From assembly GCF_001989615.1 (NCBI RefSeq), contig NZ_CP019067.1, positions 1,736,001 through 1,800,000 on the forward strand: 64,000 nucleotides of DNA. Reading direction: 5' to 3'. The stretch comes from Halorientalis sp. IM1011 (lineage in GTDB: Archaea > Halobacteriota > Halobacteria > Halobacteriales > Haloarculaceae). The notes under the pieces were generated by a model. It was not told the origin of the DNA, made no database searches, and saw only the letters and a program-made list of their open reading frames with translations. A program made the translations under genes and the position numbers. Shown here one piece after another: positions 54,081-62,465 of the stretch. How positions within the stretch are numbered: the stretch's first letter is position 1; each line of letters begins with the position of its first letter.

Positions 54081-55006
54081 AGGTAGTCGAACCACTCGGC
54101 GTACTCGTCGGTCCGGCGCTCGACGACCTCGAAGAAGCGCGACTGCAACTCGTCGGTGACCGGCCCCTTCGTGCCGGCACCGATCTCGTTGTCGTCGACG
54201 CTCCGGATCGGCGTGACCTCCGCGGCCGTCCCCGTGAAGAACAGCTCGTCGGCGGTGTACAGTTCTCCCCGGGAGATCGTCGCGTCGTCGTGGACCGTAT
54301 AGCCCAGATCCTCCGCGATCGTGATGAGCGAGCGGCGCGTGATGCCGTCGAGGATCGACTCCGCGAGTCCGGTGGTGTAGATCTCGCCGTCCCGGACGAG
54401 GAAGATGTTCTCCCCCGGCCCCTCGGCGACGTTGCCCTCGCCGTTGAGGACGATTGCCTCGGTGTAGCCGTTGCCCGTCGCCTCCAGGTTCGCGAGGACG
54501 CTGTTGACGTACGGTCCCGTGGTCTTGGCGTTCGTCGGGATCTGGTCGGAGCCGTACTTGCGCCAGGAGGAGATCGACACGTCGACGCCCTCTTCGAGCG
54601 CTTCCTCACCGAGATACGCGCCCCACGGCCAGACGGCGATGGCGACCTCGACCGGACAGTTCGAGGGGTTCAGGCCGAGCTCCTCGTAGCCGTAGAAGGC
54701 GACCGGCCGGATGTAACAGGACTGCAGATCCTGCCGGCGGATCAGCTCCTCGGTGGCCTCGGTCAGCTCCTCGCGGCTGTACGGAATGTCCATGTCGTAG
54801 GGCTTGCCCGACTGGTAGAACCGGTCGAGGTGCTCCTCCCAGCGGAAGATCGCCGGGCCGTTCTCCGTGTCGTAACATCGGACGCCCTCGAAGATCCCGG
54901 TGCCGTAGTGCAGTCCGTGCGTGAGGACGTGGACCTGTGCGTCCTCCCAGTCGACGAACTCACCGTCCTGCCAGATCGTATCGACGTCCATCTCGTCAAA
55001 TCCCAT
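54077..55006 (-). CDS. ilvE: Branched-chain amino acid aminotransferase
   Basis: This 309-residue class IV PLP aminotransferase makes Leu, Ile and Val from their keto acids. The PLP lysine is Lys161 in NAKTTGPYVNSV. HGLHYGTGIFEGVRCY near residue 30, EGPGENIFLVRDG and TGLAESILDGITR are family blocks. Length is normal. It starts at the ATG at 55006. A seven-base inverted repeat lies directly upstream. Confidence 0.95.
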   Translation of the reverse strand: MGFDEMDVDTIWQDGEFVDWEDAQVHVLTHGLHYGTGIFEGVRCYDTENGPAIFRWEEHLDRFYQSGKPYDMDIPYSREELTEATEELIRRQDLQSCYIRPVAFYGYEELGLNPSNCPVEVAIAVWPWGAYLGEEALEEGVDVSISSWRKYGSDQIPTNAKTTGPYVNSVLANLEATGNGYTEAIVLNGEGNVAEGPGENIFLVRDGEIYTTGLAESILDGITRRSLITIAEDLGYTVHDDATISRGELYTADELFFTGTAAEVTPIRSVDDNEIGAGTKGPVTDELQSRFFEVVERRTDEYAEWFDYL

Positions 55007-55009
55007 TAG

Positions 55010-55028
55010 GGATTGGTTGGCCCAATCC
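55010..55028. promoter_or_regulatory. Inverted repeat upstream of ilvE
   Basis: GGATTGG (55010-55016) and CCAATCC (55022-55028) form a perfect 7-base dyad within 25 bases of the ilvE start codon on the minus strand. It is suited to bind a dimeric regulator of the Lrp type or to form a 5' hairpin. Confidence 0.35.
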
Positions 55029-55229
55029 GCTCTTAACAGTTTTCGTGCCGTGCCGGGATTCTCACCACGCCATCCTCGATGGGCCGTCCCAGCCGATTTC
55101 CGCTCCGAATGGCCCGCTCGACGCTCGAATCCGAACGTCCGCAGTTCGATACCACGTTCGAGCCATATCTTCCATAAACCACAATCCGCGATACGAAATA
55201 CGCTGGGTCGGTGGTGCACGCCTGACGGG

Positions 55230-55246
55230 TGCCAAACCATTTGGCA
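55230..55246. promoter_or_regulatory. Palindrome TGCCAAACCATTTGGCA before uspA
   Basis: Arms of seven bases, TGCCAAA and TTTGGCA, are separated by three and lie 22-38 bases before the ATG at 55268, where TATA and transcription start are expected. A bound protein would block or direct transcription there. Confidence 0.45.
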
Positions 55247-55267
55247 CTGATCCCCGTATCCTCGGGT

Positions 55268-56137
55268 ATGTACGACGACATTCTGCTCCCGTACGACGGC
55301 AGCGACGGAGCTGCGGTGGGACTGCACCACGCTGTGGAGATCGCCGGCTGGGCCGACGCCACGATCACGGTTCTGTTCGTCGCAGATACGACACGCGACA
55401 GCGTCACCGTCGTCGAGAACCGGGTCGTCGACGCACTCGTCCGGGAGGGTGAGAACATCGTCTCGGACGCCGAAGAGACGCTGCAGGGGCTCGGAGCGGA
55501 CTACGATTCCGACGTCGTCCAGGGGAATCCGGCCCCGACGATCGCCGAGTACGCCGAGCGGTACGACCACGATCTGATCGTGATGCCGACCCACGGCCGG
55601 GAGGGGACGTCACGATACCTCGCCGGGAGTGTCACCGAGAAGGTCGTCCGGCTGTCTTCCGTTCCCGTCCTCACGGTCCGGATGCAGCCCGACGAGCGAC
55701 TGGGCTTTCCCTACGAGGACGTCCTCGTCCCGACCGACGGGAGCACCGGTGCCACGCGCGCGGCCGACCACGGCATAGAACTCGCAGCGGCACTCGATGC
55801 GACCGTCCACGCGCTCTCGGCCGTGGACGATTCCTCGCTCGGGGCGGCCGTTCGCTCGACGATATCGGGGTCCCAGCGGGAACGAGACGCGACCGCCGCC
55901 GTCGACGACATCGTGTCCGAGGCTACCGCCCGCGGCGTCACGGATACTGTCCGGCACGTCGAACACGGATCGCCGGTCGAGTGTATCCTCGACGTGATCG
56001 AATCCCACGACATCGACGCCGTCGTGATGGGAGCGACGGGTCGACGCGGAACGGACCGCATCCTGCTCGGCAGCGTCGCGGAGACGACCGTCCGCGCCGC
56101 CCCAGTGCCAGTCCTCACGGTCGGATCCGGCGAGTAA
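55268..56137 (+). CDS. Universal stress protein, two UspA domains
   Basis: This 289-residue protein consists of two UspA domains. Each begins with a similar strand (YDDILLPYDGSDGA, residue 2; YEDVLVPTDGSTGA, about 150). Domain 1 ends in THGREGTSRYLAGSVTEKVV and domain 2 in ATGRRGTDRILLGSVAETTV, the G-2x-G-9x-G(S/T) ATP-binding type. It probably binds ATP and aids survival under stress. The nearby palindrome suggests tight control. Confidence 0.9.
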   Translation: MYDDILLPYDGSDGAAVGLHHAVEIAGWADATITVLFVADTTRDSVTVVENRVVDALVREGENIVSDAEETLQGLGADYDSDVVQGNPAPTIAEYAERYDHDLIVMPTHGREGTSRYLAGSVTEKVVRLSSVPVLTVRMQPDERLGFPYEDVLVPTDGSTGATRAADHGIELAAALDATVHALSAVDDSSLGAAVRSTISGSQRERDATAAVDDIVSEATARGVTDTVRHVEHGSPVECILDVIESHDIDAVVMGATGRRGTDRILLGSVAETTVRAAPVPVLTVGSGE

Positions 56138-56297
56138 CTGTTTTTCCCAGCCCCCCAATCTGCGCTTCCCCCATCGCAAACGGCCCTGGTGACACCGATC
56201 CTCCGAATTCTATATCGCGGTTATTGATTTATGCTCGATGCGGGTACTGGAACGTATCGGGCCAGGTTCGAACGCAAAAGACTCGCGAAAACGGCCG

Positions 56298-56957
56298 TCA
56301 GCGGAGTCGTTCCGCGATTTCGCTCCCCTCGACGTAGGGGATGTCGTTGCGCTCGCCGTAGGTGCGGGCGGCCGCGGGCGGGAGTGCCTCGCCGGTTTCG
56401 TCGTCGAGCATCTCGCAGACGACGACCGCGGGCGACTGGTCGGTCGCGGCGGCCAGCGCGATGCCCAGTTCGGTGTGGCCGAGCCGATCGTCCAGCAGGT
56501 CCGGTGCGGCGCGCAACAGGTGGACGTGGCCGGGTGCGCGGAACTCGTCGGCGAAATCGGCCGCCTCGGGGTCGCTGGCGGCATCGGCGAGCTCGGTGAT
56601 GGTCAGGGCGCGATCCTCGTCGGTGATCCCGGTGAACGTGTCGCGGTGGTTCACCGTCAGCGAGAACGAGGAGCGCTCGTCGTAGTCGAGATCGTGGTCG
56701 GCCGCGACCGGGTGGTCGATCACGTCCTGCAGGAAGGGGAGGTCGAAGGCGTCGGCCACGCCGTCGCTCACCGCCGTGCAGATCAGGCCGCCGGCGTCGT
56801 TGCGCATCCGGGCGACGGCGTCGGGCGTGACGGCGCTCGCGGGGTAGACCAGATCGGTCTCGCCCTCGCGGTCGGCGGCGTCGTGGATCAGGACCGGCTC
56901 GCCGGCGCGAAACGCCGTCAGCGCCGCCTCGACGCCGTGTTTCGACTCGGGATGCAT
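56298..56957 (-). CDS. ribB: 3,4-Dihydroxy-2-butanone 4-phosphate synthase
   Basis: This 219-residue enzyme converts ribulose 5-phosphate to the four-carbon precursor of riboflavin. HDAADREGETDLVYPA near residue 25 contains the acidic metal-binding residues, and RAPGHVHLLRA and LGHTELGIALA follow. No GTP cyclohydrolase II fusion. The ATG at 56957 lies two bases from the ribK stop codon; an ATG at 56975 would overlap ribK by 17 bases. It forms an operon with ribK. Confidence 0.92.
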   Translation of the reverse strand: MHPESKHGVEAALTAFRAGEPVLIHDAADREGETDLVYPASAVTPDAVARMRNDAGGLICTAVSDGVADAFDLPFLQDVIDHPVAADHDLDYDERSSFSLTVNHRDTFTGITDEDRALTITELADAASDPEAADFADEFRAPGHVHLLRAAPDLLDDRLGHTELGIALAAATDQSPAVVVCEMLDDETGEALPPAAARTYGERNDIPYVEGSEIAERLR

Positions 56958-56958
56958 C

Positions 56959-57660
56959 TTATCGCTCCGTGACATTGATCGTGACCTCGTCGTCGTCTGC
57001 GAGTCCGAGCGCTTCGCGGAGTTTCTCCGGGGCGATCACTTCGAGCTGGTCCTCGTCGTGGTGGGTTCGCTCCGGCGCGATGACGTGGGCTGGCTCGTAG
57101 ATGGAGTCGCCCACCTCGACGCTGGCGGGATAGCAGAACGCCGGGCCGTAGGTGCGCTCGTCGTCCTCCCAGCCCTCGATGGTGACCGGCTCCAGCGAGG
57201 CCATGCCGGCCCGGGCGCGGACGCTCTCGTCGGTGAGATCGACGTTCAGCGTACCCGCGAACGGCTCGTAGCCCAGTCTCTCGATGAACTGCTCCATGTA
57301 CCCCGGCAGCGAGATGTAGTGGCGACCCTCGCCCATCCCGCTGGTCACGAACCCCTGGAGCTCGATGGCGGCGTCGCGCTCGAAGATCCGCCGGTAGTCG
57401 GCGTACTCGCGGCGCAGCGCCGACTCGCCCTCGCCGGTAATCTCGACCCACTGTCCGTCGGTGACCATCTCCCGCTCGACGTAGCCGGCGTCGTCGAGCC
57501 GCTGGAGCCGCCGGGAGGCGGTCTGGTTCGACGCGTCGAGGTCCTCGGCCAGCGCCGAACACGACACCTTCTCCTGGCCCTCCAGTGCGCCCTCGATCGC
57601 CAGCAGCTTCAGCGTCGCTAACTCGTCGTACCCGACCGTCCCCTCGCTCGCCTGTGCCAT
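56959..57660 (-). CDS. ribK: CTP-dependent riboflavin kinase with N-terminal HTH
   Basis: This 233-residue archaeal kinase makes FMN using CTP. An N-terminal winged-helix domain (about 1-95, [20 protein letters not shown]) precedes the DUF120 kinase domain (about 100-230, [45 protein letters not shown]). The fused HTH suggests that the protein also regulates flavin genes in response to FMN or riboflavin. It starts at the ATG at 57660. Confidence 0.94.
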   Translation of the reverse strand: MAQASEGTVGYDELATLKLLAIEGALEGQEKVSCSALAEDLDASNQTASRRLQRLDDAGYVEREMVTDGQWVEITGEGESALRREYADYRRIFERDAAIELQGFVTSGMGEGRHYISLPGYMEQFIERLGYEPFAGTLNVDLTDESVRARAGMASLEPVTIEGWEDDERTYGPAFCYPASVEVGDSIYEPAHVIAPERTHHDEDQLEVIAPEKLREALGLADDDEVTINVTER

Positions 57661-57834
57661 ACCCTCACTTGCGCAGTCTCGGGGATAAGCGTAACGAATA
57701 TGGAACGCGTAACGGTTTTGGAACGCTAAAGAACGGAAACAGCGTTTCCTGTCTCAGTGTTTGCGGGTTACACTGTAAAGGCGTTGCTTCGAACGAGTTC
57801 GGGGTGGGCGGGGCACACGACCCTCGCTCAGTCG

Positions 57835-58161
57835 CCCGTTCGTGATTCGAGACGCTCCTTCCAGTCGCGTTTCGCGGCTCACGGGTCACTACGTTCCCCG
57901 CTCGCCAGTCCGAGGCCTTCCTCCGGTCGGCCTCGCTACTCGCGGGTCGTGCCTCCCCGCTCGTTCATTCCGAGACGCTCCTTCCAGTCGCGTCTCGCGG
58001 CTCACGGGTCGCTGACTCTCACGGACTTCGTCCGTTCGGCCGAGGTCGAAGACCTCACGCTCCCCGTTCCCCAGTCCGAGGCCTCCCTTCAATCGGCCTC
58101 GCTACTCGCGGGTCGTGCCTCCCCGTTCGTGATTCGAGACGCTCCTTCCAGTCGCGTCTCG
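57835..58161. repeat. Array of alternating hairpins (types A, B and C) after taw1
   Basis: Type A hairpins (CGAGACGC, then a CTTCCA loop, then GCGTCTCG) lie at 57848-57874, 57971-57997 and 58135-58161. Type B (CGAGGCC/GGCCTCG) lies at 57911-57935 and 58077-58101, each followed by CTACTCGCGGGTCGTGCCTC. Between the second A and second B lie two perfect short stems (58021-58035 and 58042-58056). The order is A-B-A-C-B-A. The last unit abuts the taw1 stop codon. The array covers most of the 501 bases without a gene from 57661 to 58161; the rest shows only the ribK promoter area. Confidence 0.8.
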
Positions 58162-59127
58162 CTACTCCCAGAACTCGCTATCTTTCTGCAGTTTCGGCAC
58201 CAGCGTATTGCGGTCCTCGGCGAGTAATGCGACCCGCGAGGCCGGCACCTGTTTGAGCACGTTGTGGGGCATGTGCTCCATCACGTCCTCGGCGAACTCG
58301 ACGACGCGCTCGTGGTCGGGCATCGAGTCCCGGTCGAGTCGACCCCGGGAGTGGCCGACGTGCATGTAGGCTTTGAGTTCGACGAAGTCCGGATCGGCCC
58401 GCTGGAACATCGAGGCGTACCACTCGGGGTTGTGCATGTTCAGCCCCTCGATGCAGGTCGTCCGGAGGACGGTCCGGGTCTCCGATTTCCCGGCCAGCAC
58501 GTCCAGCGTGTCGATCAGTCGCTCCCAGGCGTCGTCTTCGACGGCCTTGACGGTCTTATCGAACGTCGCCCGGTCGGCGGCGTCGACGCTGACGTAGAGC
58601 TGGGTCGGGTCACACTCGGCGAGGACTTCGGGCCGGGTCCCGTTCGAGACGAGGAAGGTGGTGATGTCCCGGTCGTGGAACGCCTCGATCAGTTCCGGCA
58701 GGTAGGGGTAGAGGGTGGGTTCGCCGTCGAGGGAAATTGCAACGTGGCGGGGCTCCATCGCCTCCTCGAACACCTCGCGGGGGACCTCGTCGTTGCCGCC
58801 GAAACCGCTGAGGAGTTTGGTCTGGAGTTCGATGCTGGCGTCGACGACGGCCTCGGGGTCGTCCCACTCCACCTCGTCCATCTCGTAGGCGTGGCCCTGG
58901 TGGTCCCGCCAGCAGAAGACACAGCGCTCGTTGCACTTGACCACGGGCGTCATCTGGATACAGCGGTGGGATTCGATCCCGTAGAAGATCTTCTTGTAAC
59001 ACTTCCCCTCGCCGCGGAGTGCGTTCTTGGTCCACCCGCAGGTCTGGGCGGCCGTGTGGTTCTCGCTGTGGTAGTCGGGGTTCGAGACCTGCTTGGGGCC
59101 CCCGCTCCCGGACTCGGAGTCGCTCAT
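58162..59127 (-). CDS. taw1: 4-Demethylwyosine synthase (radical SAM, Taw1/TYW1)
   Basis: This 321-residue enzyme builds the tricyclic base of wyosine at position 37 of tRNA-Phe from m1G and pyruvate. The radical-SAM cluster cysteines are Cys65, Cys69 and Cys72 (CNERCVFCW), and Cys30, Cys43 and Cys56 bind the second cluster. RHVAISLDGEPTLYPYLPEL is also typical. The flavodoxin domain of the eukaryotic enzyme is absent, as in archaea. It starts at the ATG at 59127. Confidence 0.93.
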   Translation of the reverse strand: MSDSESGSGGPKQVSNPDYHSENHTAAQTCGWTKNALRGEGKCYKKIFYGIESHRCIQMTPVVKCNERCVFCWRDHQGHAYEMDEVEWDDPEAVVDASIELQTKLLSGFGGNDEVPREVFEEAMEPRHVAISLDGEPTLYPYLPELIEAFHDRDITTFLVSNGTRPEVLAECDPTQLYVSVDAADRATFDKTVKAVEDDAWERLIDTLDVLAGKSETRTVLRTTCIEGLNMHNPEWYASMFQRADPDFVELKAYMHVGHSRGRLDRDSMPDHERVVEFAEDVMEHMPHNVLKQVPASRVALLAEDRNTLVPKLQKDSEFWE

Positions 59128-59313
59128 GTTGCCCCCACGTTTCGGATGCGCGGGCAAAAGCGCCCGGGTGTCGCCTCATCCGGCCTCGCCGAACCCGTCT
59201 CTGTACCTGTCTCTCAAAACGCCGTCTGATGAAACGATCGTAGTGCATTCTTGCGTAAAATACTACGACTGTGTTGGGTAAAGACTATTAGTGTTATTTC
59301 CGAAAGTCTGTGT

Positions 59314-59832
59314 ATGGCTACCGACGTGGTGAACGAACGCGGTGAGGCGGACCACAGCACCGACACGGACGCGGCGGCCGACTGTACGGTGACGCTCCAC
59401 TTGCGGTCCTCGGCACCGGCGGCGGCGACGCGGCGGCAACGGAACATCCTGGAGCGGTTGCGGTCGCTCGCGTCAGACGGCGTCGTCCCCGACCTCCGGG
59501 TCGAGCGCTGGAGTTCGCGGGTGACCGTCTCCGCCGACGGGGACGACGGCGACCGTGGCCCGGTGGCGCTGTACGAGGAGTTCGAGACCGCTGTCGAGCG
59601 CGCGGACGCACGTCTCGAACCGTTCTTCGAGACCCGGGAGGCCGTCGGTGGCCTGCTCTCGGCGGGTCCGCCGACGGATCGGGTCATCGTCTTCCCGGTC
59701 GTCGCCCTGACCGTTCGCCGGGACGGCGAGGTGACCGGGCTGTTCCCCTGCTGGAACGACGGGACTCACCACAGCGTCGAGGACGCCCTCGACGCGCTCG
59801 CGACCGACGCTGCCGACCCGGAGAACCTCTGA
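59314..59832 (+). CDS. Haloarchaeal HTH-like conserved protein, paralogue 1
   Basis: This 172-residue soluble protein shares its pattern with the next gene product. The shared elements are VTLHLRS near residue 28, a basic helix (RRQRNILERLRSL), WSSRV, ALYEEFE, FFETRE, then VFPVVALTVRRDGEVTGLFP and CWNDGTHHSVEDAL. Such proteins are common in haloarchaea and some are annotated HTH domain proteins. A regulatory role is plausible but not shown. An A/T-rich promoter stretch (GACTATTAGTGTTATTTC) ends about 14 bases before the ATG at 59314. Confidence 0.7.
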   Translation: MATDVVNERGEADHSTDTDAAADCTVTLHLRSSAPAAATRRQRNILERLRSLASDGVVPDLRVERWSSRVTVSADGDDGDRGPVALYEEFETAVERADARLEPFFETREAVGGLLSAGPPTDRVIVFPVVALTVRRDGEVTGLFPCWNDGTHHSVEDALDALATDAADPENL

Positions 59833-59873
59833 ATGGCCGCGTCACCGGTGACTGTGACGGAGCGCTGGTTTCC

Positions 59874-60437
59874 GTGACGACACACAAATCCGATATCGCG
59901 TCGAGCATTCCAGACGAACCGATGACGGTGACGGTGCGCCTCCGCTCGGGACCGTCGGCGGTCGCCGAGCGCCGGCAGCGACGCATCGTCGAGCGACTGG
60001 AAACGGTCGCCGACGAGGCCGACGAGGGCGACGTGGCGGCGCTTCGAACCGGCCGCTGGAGCGACCGCGTGCGGGTACCCGTCGCCGAAGGGAGTGCGGA
60101 CGTCGAAGCCGTCACCCTCTACGAGGAGTTACACGCCGCCGTCGACGAGGCCGGGGGTCGCCTCCACCCGTTCTTCCAGGAGCGCGAGACGCTCGACCGA
60201 TCCCTCGACGCGGCCGATCTGACCGAGAGGGCCGCCGCCGACGGCGAGCGCGACATCGTGTTCCCCGTGATCTGTCTCACGATCAGGCGGAGCGGTCGGC
60301 TCACGGGCGTCTACCCCTGCTGGATCGACGGCGAACACCACAGCGTCGAGGACGGCCTCGCCCGCCTCGAAGCCGCGGCGGGCGTGGCGGACCCTCCCCC
60401 GGCGTCGACATCGGGGGCGGCTGAGAATCTCTGGTGA
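59874..60437 (+). CDS. Haloarchaeal HTH-like conserved protein, paralogue 2
   Basis: This 187-residue paralogue of the upstream gene product has VTVRLRSG, RRQRRIVERLETV, WSDRV, TLYEEL, FFQERE and VFPVICLTIRRSGRLTGVYP followed by CWIDGEHHSVEDGL. Its C-terminal tail is longer. The start is taken as the GTG at 59874, 41 bases after the first gene; an ATG at 59922 would begin directly at the conserved part. Both genes are probably co-transcribed. Confidence 0.68.
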   Translation: MTTHKSDIASSIPDEPMTVTVRLRSGPSAVAERRQRRIVERLETVADEADEGDVAALRTGRWSDRVRVPVAEGSADVEAVTLYEELHAAVDEAGGRLHPFFQERETLDRSLDAADLTERAAADGERDIVFPVICLTIRRSGRLTGVYPCWIDGEHHSVEDGLARLEAAAGVADPPPASTSGAAENLW

Positions 60438-60491
60438 ACACCCGGCAGACAGTTCGTCATCCCTTTATTCGGCGACCGAGGAGAGGCGGGT

Positions 60492-62255
60492 ATGTTCCTT
60501 GCCGCGCGCCGGGAGGTCGAAGCCGCCGTCGAGCATGCCCTCGACGCGCTCGACCTCCCCACCGACGACCTCGGGATCGAGGAGCCGCCGGAAGACGTCG
60601 ACGCCGTCCTCGCTTCGAGCGTCGCCTTCCGACTGGCCGGCGAGGTCGGCGCTGCCCCGCCCGAGGTGGCCGCCGACATCGCCGCGGAGATCGACCCCGC
60701 CGACTACGAGTACGTCGGCGACGTGACCACGCAGGGCCCCTATCTCAATTTCCTGCCCAGCGACGCCTACTTCGCGGCCACCCTCGAGGCCGCCCAGGAC
60801 GACGAGTACGGCCGGCTCGACCCGAAGGACACGTCGGTCGCCGTCGAACACACCAGCGCCAACCCCACTGGACCTGTTCACGTCGGCCGGGCGCGAAACC
60901 CGATCATCGGCGACGCGCTGGCGAACGTGCTCGATTTCGCCGGCTACGACGTGGATCGCCACTACTACGTCAACGACGCCGGCCGCCAGATGGCCGTGTT
61001 CACCTGGGCCTACGAGAAATTCGACGAGAGCGACCTCCCCGAACCGGAACGCGACCGCGCCGAGTACGACATGGTCCGGTACTACCGTAAGGGCAACACC
61101 TTCCTCGATGAGGCCCCCGAGGACGAAGTCGAAGCCGCCGAAGCCGAGATCCAGTCGATCATGCAGGGCCTCGAAGACGGCGACGAGGAGACCTACGAGC
61201 GCGTCAGCGAGGTCGTCGACACCGTTCTCGGGGGCATGCAGGAGTGTCTCGCCCGCCTGCCCGCCGAGTTCGACGAGTTCGTCAAGGAGACCCGGTTCAT
61301 GCGCGACGGCTCGACCGACGACCTGGTCGACCGCCTGCAGGAACTGGACGAGGCGGTCTACGAGGAGGACGCCTGGCAGTTAGAACTCGACGACCACGGG
61401 ATCGACAAGAACCTCGTCTTCCTCCGGTCGGACGGCACCAGCCTCTACGCCACGCGGGACCTGGCCCACCACGAGTGGAAGTTCGAGAACTACGACCGCG
61501 CCGTCACAGTACTGGGCGAGGACCACAAACTCCAGGCCCAGCAGGTCCGGACCACCCTCGAACTGCTCGGTCACGACACCGAGCCGCTCGATCAGGTGCT
61601 GTACTCCTACGTCAACCTCCCCGAGGGCAAGATGAGCACCCGCGAAGGGACCGGGATCGATCTGGACGACCTGCTCGACGAGGCTATCGACCGCGCCCGC
61701 GAGGAAGTCGAGGATCGACTGGAGGACCGCCTCCGGAACGACGACTTAGACGACGAGGACGTCGAGCGCATCGCCCACCAGGTCGGGATCGGTGCGGTGC
61801 GCTACGACATCGTCTCGAAACAGCCCGCCAAGGCCATCACCTTCGAGTGGGACCGGGCGCTGGACTTCGAGGCCCAGTCGGCCCCCTACGTCCAGTACGT
61901 CCACGCGCGCGCATGTGGAATTCAGGAGGAGGCTCGCGAGGCCGGCCACGAGGTGCCCGATCCGGCCGAGGTAGACGCCGACGCGCTCGACACACCGGAA
62001 GCCCGCCACCTGCTCGCGACTATCGCCCGCTTCCCGGCGGTGATCGAGGAGGCCGCCGAAGACCACCACCCACACGTCGTGGCCACCTACACCCGGGAGT
62101 TCGCGGAGGCGTTCAACGGCTTCTACCGGGCGTGTCCGGTACTCGACGCAGACGAGGAAGTGCGTGACGCGCGGCTGGCGCTGGTCGCCGCTGCACGTCA
62201 CACCGTGGGCAACGCCCTCGGTGTGCTCGGTGTCGCTGCGCCCGAGTCGATGTGA
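60492..62255 (+). CDS. argS: Arginyl-tRNA synthetase
   Basis: This 587-residue class I synthetase charges tRNA-Arg. The HIGH motif is HVGRARN at about residue 130 within [11 protein letters not shown], and the KMSKS motif appears as GKMSTREG near residue 378. The N-terminal Add-1 domain (1-110) that binds the tRNA D-loop and the C-terminal DALR anticodon domain (about 465-587) are complete. It starts at the ATG at 60492. Confidence 0.97.
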   Translation: MFLAARREVEAAVEHALDALDLPTDDLGIEEPPEDVDAVLASSVAFRLAGEVGAAPPEVAADIAAEIDPADYEYVGDVTTQGPYLNFLPSDAYFAATLEAAQDDEYGRLDPKDTSVAVEHTSANPTGPVHVGRARNPIIGDALANVLDFAGYDVDRHYYVNDAGRQMAVFTWAYEKFDESDLPEPERDRAEYDMVRYYRKGNTFLDEAPEDEVEAAEAEIQSIMQGLEDGDEETYERVSEVVDTVLGGMQECLARLPAEFDEFVKETRFMRDGSTDDLVDRLQELDEAVYEEDAWQLELDDHGIDKNLVFLRSDGTSLYATRDLAHHEWKFENYDRAVTVLGEDHKLQAQQVRTTLELLGHDTEPLDQVLYSYVNLPEGKMSTREGTGIDLDDLLDEAIDRAREEVEDRLEDRLRNDDLDDEDVERIAHQVGIGAVRYDIVSKQPAKAITFEWDRALDFEAQSAPYVQYVHARACGIQEEAREAGHEVPDPAEVDADALDTPEARHLLATIARFPAVIEEAAEDHHPHVVATYTREFAEAFNGFYRACPVLDADEEVRDARLALVAAARHTVGNALGVLGVAAPESM

Positions 62256-62381
62256 CTACACCGGGACGAAGAGGGTCGGAAGCACCGATCCCCCGGCGAA
62301 CTGTACGGCCGCGAGACCGAGCCCGAGCGTCAACAGCAGGAAGATCAGCACCCAGCTCAGTCGGATGGAGTCGTCTGCCAT
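62256..62381 (-). CDS. Small single-helix membrane protein (41 residues)
   Basis: The minus-strand ATG at 62381 opens MADDSIRLSWVLIFLLLTLG, then LGLAAVQFAGGSVLPTLFVPV and TAG at 62256-62258, directly next to the argS TGA. The charged start and one 22-residue hydrophobic helix are typical of small membrane proteins. It lies between argS and the MinD-like gene. Function unknown. Confidence 0.55.
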   Translation of the reverse strand: MADDSIRLSWVLIFLLLTLGLGLAAVQFAGGSVLPTLFVPV

Positions 62382-62465
62382 ACCGAGACGTGGCAGGAGG
62401 GACGGTTTAGATGTACCGCTTCGAAAGAAGGGCAGGTCGGTCCTGACGGGAGACCGGTCGAACGA

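Noticed and set aside
57835-58161. CRISPR array
   Set aside because: Repeats are hairpins of two alternating kinds, the spacers between them are themselves conserved, and no cas gene is in the window.
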